From Eopsaltria australis (lineage: Eukaryota > Chordata > Aves > Passeriformes > Petroicidae): DNA of 64,000 nt. A program made the position numbers and the translations under genes. The stretch is from NCBI GenBank assembly GCA_034509425.1, contig JAVTVJ010000550.1:1120994-1184993 (forward strand), written 5' to 3'. Under the pieces are notes generated by a model. It made no database searches, was not told where the DNA came from, and was given only the letters and a program-made list of their open reading frames with translations. Every line of letters begins with the position of its first letter. Position 1 is the first letter of the stretch. Positions 13,601-26,490 of the stretch are shown one piece after another.

Positions 13601-15933
13601 GGCATATTTGAGACGTTGCTCAGTGATGAGCTAGGATACTCTGCTACAGTCAGGATATCTAGAGCATGGAAAATGCCTAGGGGAAGCCTAAACATTCATA
13701 TTACTTTTTTTTCTTTCTTTTCCCCAAGTGTTTGAATGGCTGTAGACAAAGTGATATTTCTGAAGGAGAAAAACATTACTAAAGATCTCTGTTTAATTCT
13801 CCCTTTTCTGCACCACTGTTGTAAATGTCTGCTTTGTCCTCAGTTAATAACCTCCATCACCAGCTGGCCAGCTCTTGCTTACAAGCTTTGCCTTCCTTTA
13901 CACCCTAGCCTAGATTTTTTATATCTGTGTGAAAAGCAGGAAATCAGGCAGTTAGTGTAAAAACAGGTTAAACTCTATATGATAATAAACAAGCGCACCG
14001 CTGCTTTGGCATGCTGGAGGTTTTGCCATCAGGCTTGAAGAAGCTGTTTACTTGTGATAGTAGGGATACTTGTGGAAAAGTTACTGCTTTTCTAATGTCC
14101 TTAAATTCCCGATGAAAGAGATAGAAGCACTATCTTCCTACTCCACAGACAGAATCAGACAAGCGCAGTACTCTTGCCCTTCCCATCCAAAATTAATGAC
14201 TTGGAGGATTCAGACTTATGAGTTAGATGTAAATTAATGACTGGTTTATTTGAATTGTTAGTTTCCTTCCTAAGGGTAATTTGTATGATAGCAAAGTCAC
14301 CCTTTAGGAAAAATCTGTATAATTCTGTATGACTTACATTTATTTGCTGCAAATCACTCTCTGTCCCAATCAAGCTCTCCATCTGAAGGAACTGAAGTGA
14401 CTTATACCAGGTGATGAAGATAGTGTAGTCTTTGAATCAGGGTTGGAGTTTTCTTTAAAAAACAAGAGTAGTTGTTGTTATTACTTGTACTTTATGTCAC
14501 TTTTCCTGTGTAACTTAAACACTCCTTTACCTGCAAGTCAAATTTTATGTTAAAACTTACATCCTGCCACAATCTTAAGGTAACCATCAGTATTTGTTAA
14601 AGGGGCTATAGTGTTATTTGACTTTTGTGTTGAAAAGGGATTTTCAATTGCTTTAAATACATCCAAAGACTTGGAATGACTGGGCCTGTGCATTGAAATA
14701 ATTTAAATATCTAAAAGAGAAATGCAGAATCCAGCACATGAACCAGTGCCCATAATTGGCTCTGATAGTTCAGCAATTTATTTATTTTTCTCTACAGCTG
14801 ACTTAATACCATAAAATTAATTCAGTACTTGCCAAAATGCCTATTGCAAAAAAAGTCAAACAATTCATATTTGGGTCATACAAACCTGAGAAACATTAGA
14901 GACCAATAAACGAGGTCTTCTGAAGGATATGAAAATAAACAGACCCCTATGTTAATGTGAAACAATTCAGTCTTTAAGCCCCTGGCTATTATTTTTTCTT
15001 TTTGCATTGTGGCAACACATAGAATCACTTCTGGTTATAAATGCTGTACAAGCACGAAATCCAAAAAAATCCTTAACTTGAGAGTTTTTTGCACTAAGGA
15101 AAGTAACTGGATCATGAGAGAGTTAGGGATGTGTGTACACATGTACAGGGAATAGGAGCATGCACAAGGTTCTGTACGAGTGCCTTTTTTCTCTCAAGGA
15201 CTCTTTCTCTTCCACCACAAAGCCCATTTGTCTGCTCAGTGACCAGACCAATGGCTTAATGTGGCTGGAGGTGCCTATTTCTAGAGTCAGGAGATGTCCA
15301 TGAAGAGGACTTAATCCAGAACTGTGAAACCCTCAGATCCTTCCCTCTGGAGTCTCAGGGTTGAGATCCTGATGTGGTATCTCCACATGTCAAACACCTT
15401 TGTTCCAAAAGAAGAAAAAAGTGCATATTTGCTTCTCTTGTAATGTTTATGGGTCAACTTGAGTGCAAAATGCGAATATACACATGCTGGAAACTATTTA
15501 AATCTCTGGGTTTGTTATATTTTCTTCTTTCATCATCCTGCATTGCAAATTATTCTAGTTCTATTTCTCTGGTGTATTAAACTAGTGCATTGCTAAGTCT
15601 CAGCTCTCCATTCAGGTTCTGGCATCAAAGCCTTAGGCCAATTTTATTTCATTTTTATTTGCTGTCAAAGTAATGTCTTTATTCTAAAATGCCCTTCTCA
15701 TATCAACTTCTCAGGTGGCTTGACAAAAGTAGAAAGTGTGAGGAAGGAAAGAAACCCTCCCCCATGCTGCAGTCTGCTGTATTGCTTTTATGTTTTCACC
15801 CTCTCTGAGGGGGAAAATGTACAACACACATCGAGAAAATGGAGTTCAGGACGCCATTTAACAATGAAGGGGATATTTTTCTAATCCTAGCTACACACTT
15901 GACCTGTTCCATTTCATTTATGTTTATATTTAT

Positions 15934-15984
15934 ATGTATTTGTATATGTGTATGTGTGTATGTATGTATGTATGTGTGTATGTA
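15934..15984. repeat. (TG/TATG)n simple repeat
   Basis: Mixed TATG and TG units forming an imperfect microsatellite of about 50 bp, preceded by TTTATATTTATATGTATT. Confidence 0.95.
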
Positions 15985-18900
15985 TTTAAAAAGCCCACAC
16001 ACACACATTTAAAAAACACTCAAGCTGCTGTTGCTCTGGGCTAATTTATTTTCAACTGCAAGTGGCACATTTACTCAATTACAAACAAAATTTTAGTAAA
16101 GCAGAGTGAGAATCTATCACATCCAATTATGATGACAATGCAGTGCCATGCAGCTGAGGGTTAGGCTGGGACCAGACGTGTTTTTCTTGAGGCCATCAAG
16201 GACTGCGCTGGAGCTTTTTTTATGCGTGGGTGGAAAAGTGATTTAAGCTGAATGACAGGAAGCCCAAATCATTTTGTCATATTAAAGACTGTCAAGGACC
16301 CACCTCAGGATGGAAGTGTTTCATGTAGATATAATGCCAGAATTGGACAAGGTAAGGACAACTGTGAGCAGGATATTTTAAACGTCACAGGACAAGGGGT
16401 AGCATAAAAAAGTATATCTGCTGATTTTGCATATTAAGCAGTTGCTGCACTTAAAAACTTTTATTCTGTTTAATATTCCCCATGGTGTCCAGCAAAGGGC
16501 ACTTTGCATTCTAATAGATTTTAGTTGTGAAAAGCAAATGTGTCCTACCTATAAAATTACATGCACTTAAACATATATCACCAAATATTTTAAATCCCCT
16601 TGCATACATAAACATCTGCCTGCAATCCATGCATTGGCAAAACTGAGGACACTGAAATTTCTGGGTCATGTACTTTTGCAAAGATCTCAGTAAGCAGTGC
16701 CACCTCGCATCCCCCTCACACTTTGTTTTCAGAAATAACGATTCTCACCCCTTTAAAAATAATAAAGATTTGGGTGGCACAAAATACAGATGCTTCCCAA
16801 GCACAAACACATGCATACAAGTTTGGAAGGCTACTCCCCATTAAGTGCTTTGGTTTTGGATAGTTTAATCTGTGCCCTTAATGGTTTCAGGCAGAACAAT
16901 GGGTTTCTCAATTTAGGAATGTGCATGTTAAAAGCAGGGATCAGATGAGACCTCTGTACCAAAGCAATGAGTTCCACCACGGTATTTCAAATAAATCTAA
17001 TCAACAGAAATCGCCCACTACATTTTGGATCCCAAAAAATGTTGTGTTGTGCCTTAGGAATGGAGTATTTCAGAAAGCAGTCAACAGTGCCAGTAATTCA
17101 GCATCAGCAGTCAGGAAAAAGAAACCTCAGTTCACTGCATTGCTAAGCGAATGCAGCTGATTGCTCCCTTGCAAGTGGTGATGATTCAAATTCCTCAAAA
17201 ATTGTAACAGCTTCCAGTAATGTTTTCCTTTGACAGCTCTGGGACAAGCTTTTTCATTCATTCACTCTTTTCTCTGAAGATTTATGTCAAAATTAGGGAT
17301 GAGTAAATCCTGCTTCTTTCCCTGCTTTCTTTTGCTTTACCCCACAGCTCTGCTTTATTCTTTACTGGAAAAACAAGTTGAGGTAACAGAAGAAATTAAA
17401 CCAACAGAAACCAAAACATTAAAGCAGTTCTCAGTAAAATAAAAATGGAAAAATTTTAAAGCAAAAGAGGCATTTTTTCCTCCATTTTATCACACACCTA
17501 TTTTTGCCACAGTCTGGAGAAGAGCAGAAACCTCTCTGCAGTCTACCAAGATACTGCTGTCTGAATGTATATTCATATTTCAGATACTATAGTGACAGAT
17601 GTAAGAGATATGATTTTTATTTTTAAAGCTATTGGTTGAGAAAAATTATGGGATTTAATAAAACTTTCTTTCTTTGGGTATGCAGATATAGAAATATAGC
17701 ATGCATTTATAATATTATCTCTTTACATATTATTCACACAATAATGTGTTTTGATTTGCTGCAAATTACAGAAGACTTAAAATACTAATTTTAAAAAAAC
17801 TTGCCCTGACTGCCTCTATCACACACACAGACACACACTTATTTCCTATACAGTAACTCCTCTTTCTAGTGATCCTTACACGAATATTTGCTCAGAACTA
17901 GGAAGCCTGCATTGAGGGTGCATTGAAGGGCCAATGCTGTAGCTACTTTTAGCAGGGTCACACAGGGGTTGATAGCAACATTTTTATGTTTCTTCTCTGG
18001 CCTTTATGCTTCTCTGTGTGCTTGTATTTAAGGCAATAAACCCAGAGTGAAGTATAGAAACTGCAAATTCATTTATGTCCATAGGAAAAAATACCCTATG
18101 GACATTTCCTCACACATACAATATAGGAGTCAGAAGCCATGACTTTAAATTCATTCGTATCATTACTTTACTCATGTCAGATCAAAGTTTGAGAAATGGT
18201 ATCTGGATAATGGAATTTTATTGTTGTTATGACAGAAATCAACAACCACACTCAGCCTGAAATCAGTTTGCCACAGAGGAAACTCCCCATCTCCCAAGCA
18301 TCCATACATACAAATTAAGCATTCCCAGATCTGAGGTTATGAATGAAAACCGAGATGCTTGGAAGTTAAATCAAATGTTCATATCAATCAAATGTCCACT
18401 GTAGAACTGTCTCTGCTAATGTTTGCATTTTAGTCAAGACTACTTTTGACATTTCTGTAAACAGTAAACAGCCACAGAAGCTATTTTCTCACCTACTTCA
18501 GGAGAAGGAAGAGTTTTAGAAGAAGTGAGTATTCATAATTTGGACACAGAATTTCACAAAGGTATGTTTTTGGGCAGGCAAAGCAACAACCAAGATTACT
18601 GGTTCTACAAAATGTCCAGACAACACCTAGACACTCCTGAAAAATAGCTCCCAAACTACTTACACTGCACTAGTTCTGCATATCTGAATGTTCCTGTTAC
18701 AATCCAAAACAAAGAGCTGCTGTGGGACTCAGTGGAGAAAAATATATCAGAGGGAGTCGTGAGTGATGGGGAAAGGAAACTGCTGTGAGGAAAGCACCTA
18801 GAAAGGGAAGGGGGTTGGGGGGGCACTGGGCCACCATCATAGGTTGAGGGAGAAAGGTGGAGGTGGTGCTGAAGGAAACACCTGGAAGTTCCTCAGCTAG

Positions 18901-21636
18901 GAACTGACTTGAGGCTGACATAGCCTAGAAAATTACAGCAGTGGGAATGGAAGCAAGGCCCACCAAAGGTGTAATTGATCCCAGGGAAGGGCTTAGGACA
19001 ACTATAGCCTGCTATGGAGCTTGTGATAACACCATGGTCACCAGGTTTCTGTTCTCTTGGACAGCGTGTGCCCTTCCACAGTGGACAAACTTGGTGTGCC
19101 CAGCTGCCCCAGACCCTAGGGATGCAGCACAACCAACGTGACCCTGTGCAGTGTTATCTGACAGCCTGGCTAGCATCCCTCCCACAGGGTTCTCACAACA
19201 TCCAGCAACCTCTCAGGTTAAGAAAGGCAAAAGGCTCAGATGATGCTGGTTCTGCTTAGCCTGATCCTCCTGTCAGGAAAAGGAGAGGCAGAACAAACAC
19301 TGGTGAGTTTATCAGAAACAAGAGATGGTCTATTGAGAAAGTGTTCAACAATTACTTCTTTGAAAGAATTTGGAACATTGCCCCTTCAACAGTGCCGCTT
19401 ACCATCCGCTCCAAAATTAGATTGGCAAATCCCTCCTGGCCTTTTCCTACCAGGAAGACTTTCTACTTCATCCATTAACCCTGAATCCCACATACTCAAT
19501 ATAAACTGACAATTGATAGTCAATGGTATTGGCAGACCCACTCATCAAAGCTATTTGCACAACAGGAAATAGCCTGCTTCAGTTCATCATGGTGTAATTC
19601 AGTGCCATGTTATTAGAGATATGAGGAAAATTTACATAGGAAGAGAGATTGAAAAGAACAGGACTTCTAGTTTAGACAAGTAACAAAAACAGACTTTTTA
19701 ATGTGACAATAAAAAAATCTACTTTTGAGTTTTCTACTGTTTCTCATAATGAAAGAACAAGAGATTTAAAAAATGAAAAACATTCAACTGAAAATCGATA
19801 AAAAGGTTTATTTATTTCTATACTAAATGCAAGTAATTTCAATGTCTTCAACTAAATGTCAACTGATATGCCTGAAGCCAAAAAAAAATTCAGTGGGATT
19901 AGAAATTAATCTGGATATTAAGAATATATATCATTACAAAACTAACCTGTTAACCTATTTTTTTTCTCCTGCAGTTAGTAAACATAACAAACAACTTTCT
20001 TGAAAATTTTGAGGTATTTTGAGGTAGTCAGCCTGAAGATTTTAAGGGACTCATGGAAAATCACTGAAAAATGAAATTGTACCCTACTTGCTGTCTCATA
20101 ATTCTGCCTTACTGGCAGTATGAATCAATTAGCTGATAAACAAAACAGACTGGAAAACATATTTGTTGACAAATACTGTAATGTTCAAACTTTACTCTCA
20201 CAGTTCATTAGCAGAATAACCCCTTGGTGAAATAAAAAAAAAATCAAATCTACATACTTTAGGGTTTTCCATCATGAAAAAGTATTTAATCTTTTAAAAT
20301 ATATTTACCCCACTACTTTCAGTATTAGGATTATGCACACTTCTGATTTCAGGGCCACCTTATTTTAGGATATCCCAGCAGAATTTAACTTGTCTTTTTA
20401 ATAAAATGCTTGGCTAGTGGGTCCTATAGTTTCGCCTTTGTAAATATGTGCCAAATTCATCTTCCAGCCTTGAATGACTTCCCCCTACACTCATGAGGTG
20501 AGCTACTGCATGTCTAACTGATTTAAATTCAAAGTGAACAGCATGTATTCTCTGCAATCTGCATCTTTCTTACAGCTCATGCTTCCAAAACACGACAACT
20601 TCGAGACACGGTTTAAAAATGGAGGAAGCTATTTCAAAATAAATACTGCAGCTCATTTTACATGCCCAAGCCTGTGAAATACCTTCACTAATCTACTTCA
20701 TACTTTCCATCTTACAGTTCTATCAGATTTGTTAAAAAGGAGATATGCAAATCTTAGGTAGAAAGGAGTTTCTTTTGGGAAGTTGAATATAAGGGGTAAG
20801 TAAGACTCGATTGTAAAAAGACATTAATTCAACTGCAACAGCTTCATAATTCAGAGTATTAGATTAATGCTTTATGAGCACATTATCTACAACTTAATGT
20901 AAATGCTGTAACAAACTGAAATTCAGAGATAGAGACTGTTCACAGGTTTGGCTTGGACCCCATCCACAGAGGCTTTATTAATCAGCATAGAAAGCTTAGT
21001 CTAACCTTTGCCAGTCAGTTCAAGGTAGAGAAGCTTCCTGAAAGATGACATAAATGTCTTCCATCCTTGCAGACATCTAAGCAGCCCCCTCTGCTCTAGC
21101 CAGAGGGGTCAGACCTTCCCACGTCACCTCATTGCTGCTGATGTGCGAGACCACCCGAGCCATGACCGAGGCATTGCTGCTGTGGCTGCAAGAGCAAGCC
21201 AAGCTGAAAAGGAGTCTGCATCTGTCACATGGAAAAAATCAAAAGCCAAAGCTTTGTATCACTGGCAGTGCCCCCAAAGCACTGCAGGACACACACACAC
21301 TTCACAACACAACAGCAGAGACATTCTCAAGCTCTGCCCTCTGTCCCATCCATGCCAGTCAGAGCTCACCACATTCCCACCCTACGTCCTTTTCTTTAGT
21401 CCACCACACACAAGGAGAATAGCTGAATCAGGAACAAGCAGAGAGTTGCTTTTTAGCAACATTATAAATGTTAAACTAAACAAACCAACAAGCAAAAACC
21501 CGGCATGACAGTAATAGTGATGAAGCCACAGCACTTTATCATAATCCCATCTAGTGAGACAGGGAATTTTTGTCAATATGTTTCATGCTCAGAAAATGTA
21601 CTGCTCAGCACTTTGACACTGCACTAGCCAAACACA

Positions 21637-21671
21637 TTTTATTTTATTTTATTATTTTATTTTATTTTATT
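21637..21671. repeat. (TTTTA)n simple repeat
   Basis: About seven TTTTA-type units with one short unit in the middle. Confidence 0.95.
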
Positions 21672-23689
21672 GTGGAAAGGTTCTTTTATTTAAAAGGACA
21701 CATGACAAAAATAACCAAGTATATAGGCAGAAGTCCTTGAGACAACTTTCAAGGATATTTATATGACAGAATACTAGGAACCTTTTAAATAGAATTTATC
21801 CACTTTAGAGAGTCCTTAGAGGTGTGGCACAGAGACATGTAATTATATCCCATTACAGGTTAACAGTGGAGACAAGCATCACACCTCCACGAGCGACCAG
21901 TATGAGCAGTCCCAATGAAAAGGCAAATCTTTTTGTAGTAAGGAGCTATGAAATAACCTACCAACTTGGAAAATACCTTCTGAAGCTGGACAGTGGGTGT
22001 CTGAGCTATGCCATGGAGTGTTAGGGTTTATACCACTGGGCAGAGTGCAGCTCTCCTTCCTCTTTAGACATGCTCTGGGTCGCACACCTCTGTGAGCACC
22101 TTACAAGTTTCTGGTTTACTCTAGATTTCATGCATTTATCCCCTCACTCCAAGGTCATCTTTCCATATCCCTAGCAGCTTCTATAGACAACTTCCATCCT
22201 TTCACTTTGCAGACACTTTCATCTTTCATACTGAGCTTTTAAAAAATTTTTTCTTTATTATTTGATGAACTGAAAAGTTTTGTAAGATAGACTGACTTTC
22301 CTTCTATTAGCTGAAGAGTGATTTGCACAAGGGAGGTTGTTTTTTCAAGTTCCACAGACTCTAGCACATTACTTGCTTTTGTTTTTGCTTTTCTGGATTC
22401 CTCACTAGACCCTGTGATTTATTCCAACTATTTTGATGGATGTCCTTCACCTTTTTTCACTGTTTATAACTGGGTTTGAGCTGTTGTCCTACCTGACTTT
22501 AGCAAGTTACTCCGAAGTTCCTCACAGTCTTCAGGAGCTCTGAAACATAAAGGTTTTTGAATTAGATCAAATATTGATAGCTGATCAATAAAAACTTTAA
22601 GTAACAGCTCGCAAGAGAAAAGCACTAAGCAGCACATTCCCATGGATGAAGCACCCATGAGGGTCAAAAGGCTGCAAAACCTGGAGCCAGTCTCAAGCCA
22701 AGTTTAGCAGTGGCAGAGGCAGGTTTACCACCCACTCTCAATTTTATCCCAGTGACATCCAGTGATGTTGTTCTATCAGTTACCAGTAACTCTAGAGACA
22801 TTTATTTTGTTCTTCACCCTTACTGAACTTGGAAAGTTCTTTCACCTTCCAATAGTTCAAATGAGGGGAAAGGTCTTACTGTGCAGCTGTGCAGGGAGAC
22901 ACCAGGACAGCAGGGTTTTGGCCAAAGGCTGTGAAAAGTGGAGAGCATGGAATTTACTCTACAGTGAAGCAGCACCAACTCTCAAGCAATCCCAAGCATT
23001 AGCCCTGAGAGATCTCTCAATACTCCCCTGAGAAGGCTGTGGGACTGCAAGGGTGAAGCCCTGAGGATGGAGCTGCTGCTGCAGCCCAGGCTGGCAGCCC
23101 TCAGAGGGCTAACAGCCTGCCACAGGAACACTTGTGTGAGATAGAAATGCTTGTGTGAGATAGCCATAGCCTTTAGAATTGGATAGGAAAGAATAGAAGG
23201 GTAGCGGTGTAAAATGTCACATCCAGACAAGAGAACAAAACAAAGGGTTTTTTTTTTTCCCTTACAGCAGGAAAAAAAAGTACTCACAAGAGCTTCTTAT
23301 CCTTTCCTCCATCATGTTTTTTTTTTACTTCTCAAGTTTCCTTCATGCAGGGAAATAATTCTCTTACTGTTGACACCTATGCAACCACAGATGTGTCAGC
23401 ATGAGCTGACTGGGTGAAAAAGAAAAAATATTTACCCCCAGCATTTCTGGGATCTGCTACATTGCCATTACTGCCATGATTTATGGGGGCCTGTTACACA
23501 TTTTACCTTAAGCTTCTCAGTCACCTAAATTATTCCCTCTCAACAAACGAAAAATACCAGTGAGCTGCTCAAGTTTGAAGGAAAGAAGGCAAAGGGGAAA
23601 CAAGAAAAGGGATCTGTCCGTCTGTTCACCGTGCCCTCCTTAATATCTGCTTCAAAAACAGGAGTAATAAATAGAGCGAGGAGCAGACC

Positions 23690-24085
23690 ACTGCAGATGG
23701 GTGCTGAGGGATGCTGGAGAACGGCGGGGTACCTCGGGCACAGGAAGCACCTCCGCAGCCCCGGCTCTCTCCCGGAGCCCCCCTGTCCCCCCGCCGGAGC
23801 GGGAGTGCAGCCGGAGGGGGCGGGGGGCCATGGCTGCAGAAATGCAGCCTCAGCAGGGAGACCAGGCTGTCAGCCTCCAGAGCACTTCCCTGCGAGGGAG
23901 CAGATAAGAGGGAAAAGGTGAATGGGAACACTTGTCACAGCAGATGGCGGCTTTGATTTGCAGAAGAAAGCCGGGAGGGGGGCGGAAAATCGGGGAGGGG
24001 CGGCCGTGCCTGCCCGCCCGGTCCCCGCCGCTCCCTCCGAGCCCCGGGATGCCGCACCCCGCCCAGGATGCCCTGCCCGGCCGCC
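23690..24085. promoter_or_regulatory. Orphan CpG island-like block
   Basis: A roughly 400-bp block with very high G+C and about 35 CpG dinucleotides by eye, in a window that is otherwise AT-rich and CpG-poor. It has several GC boxes (GGGGGCGGGGGG near 23815, GGGGCGGCCG near 23996) and a GGCGGAAAA element resembling an E2F-type site near 23980. It is some 28.6 kb downstream of the MBOAT1 stop, so it is not that gene's promoter. It could be a promoter of an unseen non-coding transcript or a regulatory CpG island. No conserved protein frame was recognised across it. Confidence 0.6.
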
Positions 24086-24119
24086 CCAGGACTTGCTGAC
24101 CTTCCCCGTAACACCAAGT

Positions 24120-24345
24120 GAGGGGTTTCGGCAGCCCTGACCGCCTTAGACATTTTATTAGCGCTATGCTAATTAGCTGGAAAGCCACATATTGATTTTC
24201 TTGAAAGGATTCAAGGATCAAATAGCCATGAATAGAGCTGGCAAAACCTAATCTACTAATGGATTTAACTTAAGAGAAATATAAAGCTCAAATAAAAATA
24301 CGATTATTTGGGAGCTACTTAACTAGTACTTATCTTTAAAATACT
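24120..24345. promoter_or_regulatory. Enhancer-like AT-rich block next to the CpG block
   Basis: Immediately after the CpG block the base composition flips to AT-rich. GCTATGCTAATTAGCTGG combines an octamer-like ATGCTAAT with a TAATTAG homeodomain core, followed by further TAAT and ATTA cores to about 24345. This is the kind of composition seen in conserved developmental enhancers. No alignment was available; confidence is low. Confidence 0.3.
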
Positions 24346-24424
24346 TTCACAGAATTTCTCTATTCCACTGAGGTGGAATATTTTTAAAATGTGTTTGGCC
24401 AATAGCTCTAAACAATGCATTTTG

Positions 24425-24457
24425 TTTCTCTTCTCTTCTCTTTTCTCTTCTCTTCTC
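24425..24457. repeat. (TCTCT)n pyrimidine tract
   Basis: An all-pyrimidine run of TTCTC units immediately followed by CCACAG, so it resembles a polypyrimidine tract with a splice acceptor. See findings. Confidence 0.9.
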
Positions 24458-26394
24458 CACAGAGAGTACCAGGAGGCTGCACATCCATGCCAGGGGATTG
24501 AAAATCCTGTGTCGCACACTAACCAGGTCTAGCAGAGACAGCACAGGGATCCTCCTCTCTCCCAGCACTACATCTCCACCTGATGCAAACCATCACCAAG
24601 TCCAACATCCCAAGCCACCGGCAAGGCTCACACTGTGGCGTGATCTGTACAAGCACAGCACAAGAAAATGGTCTAAAATACAAAGAAATGAGGCTTAATG
24701 GGAGAAAGAAGATGTCAGGCAAATGCAGACAGGAAAGAAATACGAGGGAATAACAGGAAAATAATAGTCAGCTGGGCAAGCAGTCACTCCAGCACACCCA
24801 CAAGCAGTTGTTCAGTCTTTTATAGATACCATTATAAAGGACAGTTTGAAGGCGGGTCAGACAGCAATAGTAAGGCAAGTTCGGATTTGGCTGCAGGGGA
24901 TGCATCTCAAGCTTAAAATGAAGCAGGAAAGAAAACAGAGAGACACTTGTTTTAAGCTTTAACAATGCAACAGGGAAGAGAACATAGAGGTCCTTGTTTG
25001 AAAATTTAACAAATGAGTAATAGATACCAGAAAATTGCCTGAGTGGAGGTGGAAGCAGGTATTTCATGAGTACAGAGGAGATGGTGGTGAACCAGTAACG
25101 TTCTAACTGGGGAATCAGGCCTTGAAAATTAAGATATCTAACTGATTTCAGTGCAGCATGGGAAGACAAGTAGGTGGGGGACATCCCTCAAGACTGACTG
25201 GCATGGTCCTCACAAAAAGGCATAGAATGCTTAGGATGGCTGGGTAGGTGGATGACCTGGTAAACAGCATGCTCCCAAAGTTTCAGAAGGTCACAGAGCT
25301 CAAAAAGAAAATTTTAAAATCAAGACTACCAAATGCATTATGCAGAAAATTACACTGACAAATTACATCGGCCTTCTAGGCATAAATATGAACTAGCAGG
25401 TCTGAACTAAGGTGCAGTTTGTGCAAGGAACAAAATCAAAGCTGGACAAAATCAAAACTGCTATCAAGTGAGCAGAAATCTCAAGTGTGAGTCTCCCCCG
25501 CCATAGAATTAGAAAAGGGAGTACACAAGCTGCCTTCTGGATCTCTCTGCAAGCCATTTTCTCTCAGTGACTCAAGATGTGCACAGTTCACTACTAAAAA
25601 AGGTCATTATTTTAACTGTCAGCAACAGCCTCAGCCTGTGCTGCCATTCTGTCTCACACACCAGTAACAATCAAAGCCATCCAATTTGAAATTAGCTTGC
25701 AGTCCTCAGGATATTGGGTGTGTCAGAACAAAATCAAGCAGGGCATCCCACACTGGGCTGGGTACTCTGTTTCCTGAACAAAAAGGAGTATACTCTCCAT
25801 TTCAGTTAACACAGTGAACAAATCTGACTTTACACCAAACCTTTCACATCTAGGTGATATAATAAGGTGAGTTTCTATATTACTGTCCATGACATACAAT
25901 CGTTCTCCAAAACCTGGAGTCTCCTCCCCACATGAGTTTGTCTGAGTTTGCATGTGTTCATTGTTTTATTGATGAAACTCCTTTTAGCTACAAGTGGCTG
26001 CCATCAGATTGCACAGTTGTCAGAACTCTGAGGTGCAGGGATTTTATTTATTCACCCCAGCAGCACAATTAGTCTCTGTCCCTCAAGAAACAACACTGGC
26101 TGCACCATCGCACGGCTCGAGGGCAATGCACTGCTCCAGGATGCCTCAGCAGGGAGAAGTCACTTTAAAAGAGTTACACCAGCCTAAAATCTGAGCAAGG
26201 CAGGGCAGACTGAATGCGCTGGGTTCCTGATAATGCCGTTGTCACCTTGTAATGTAATCTGTCTGTTTGGCATCCCTTCCATATATCAGTCTCTCACAAT
26301 ACAGTATACTTGGGCTCTCAATGCAGTTCTTGGATAACAGTGAAGCTCCAACTTCAACTTCCACCTTCAAGCCACTATTTTACTCCTAAAAATT

Positions 26395-26490
26395 CCTTTG
26401 GAAAAGTTCCTGCAGTCTTCCTCACTTCTATAACTGTGCCTAAAACTGAATCCTGGGTGTGGTAGTCCCAGTCAAATAGGTTTTGTTCAC
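26395..26490 (-). mobile_element. Possible second CR1/L3-type relic
   Basis: CTGTGCCTAAAACTGAATCC followed by TGGGTGTGGTAGTCCCAGTC resembles the inverted CR1/L3 segment that encodes the stretch about a primary product and filtered background text common to this family (a 'GTGCCCAAAACTGGACACAG ...TGTGGTCTCACCAG'-like phrase). Short and weak; no coding frame. Confidence 0.4.

Larger units (their letters stand above)
13601..23689. other. Non-coding sequence, largely unique
   Basis: AT-rich sequence with only simple repeats (15.9 and 21.6 kb), a perfect 11-bp hairpin at 18075-18105 and no supported gene. Open frames are below about 120 codons and lack family motifs. Confidence 0.6.
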
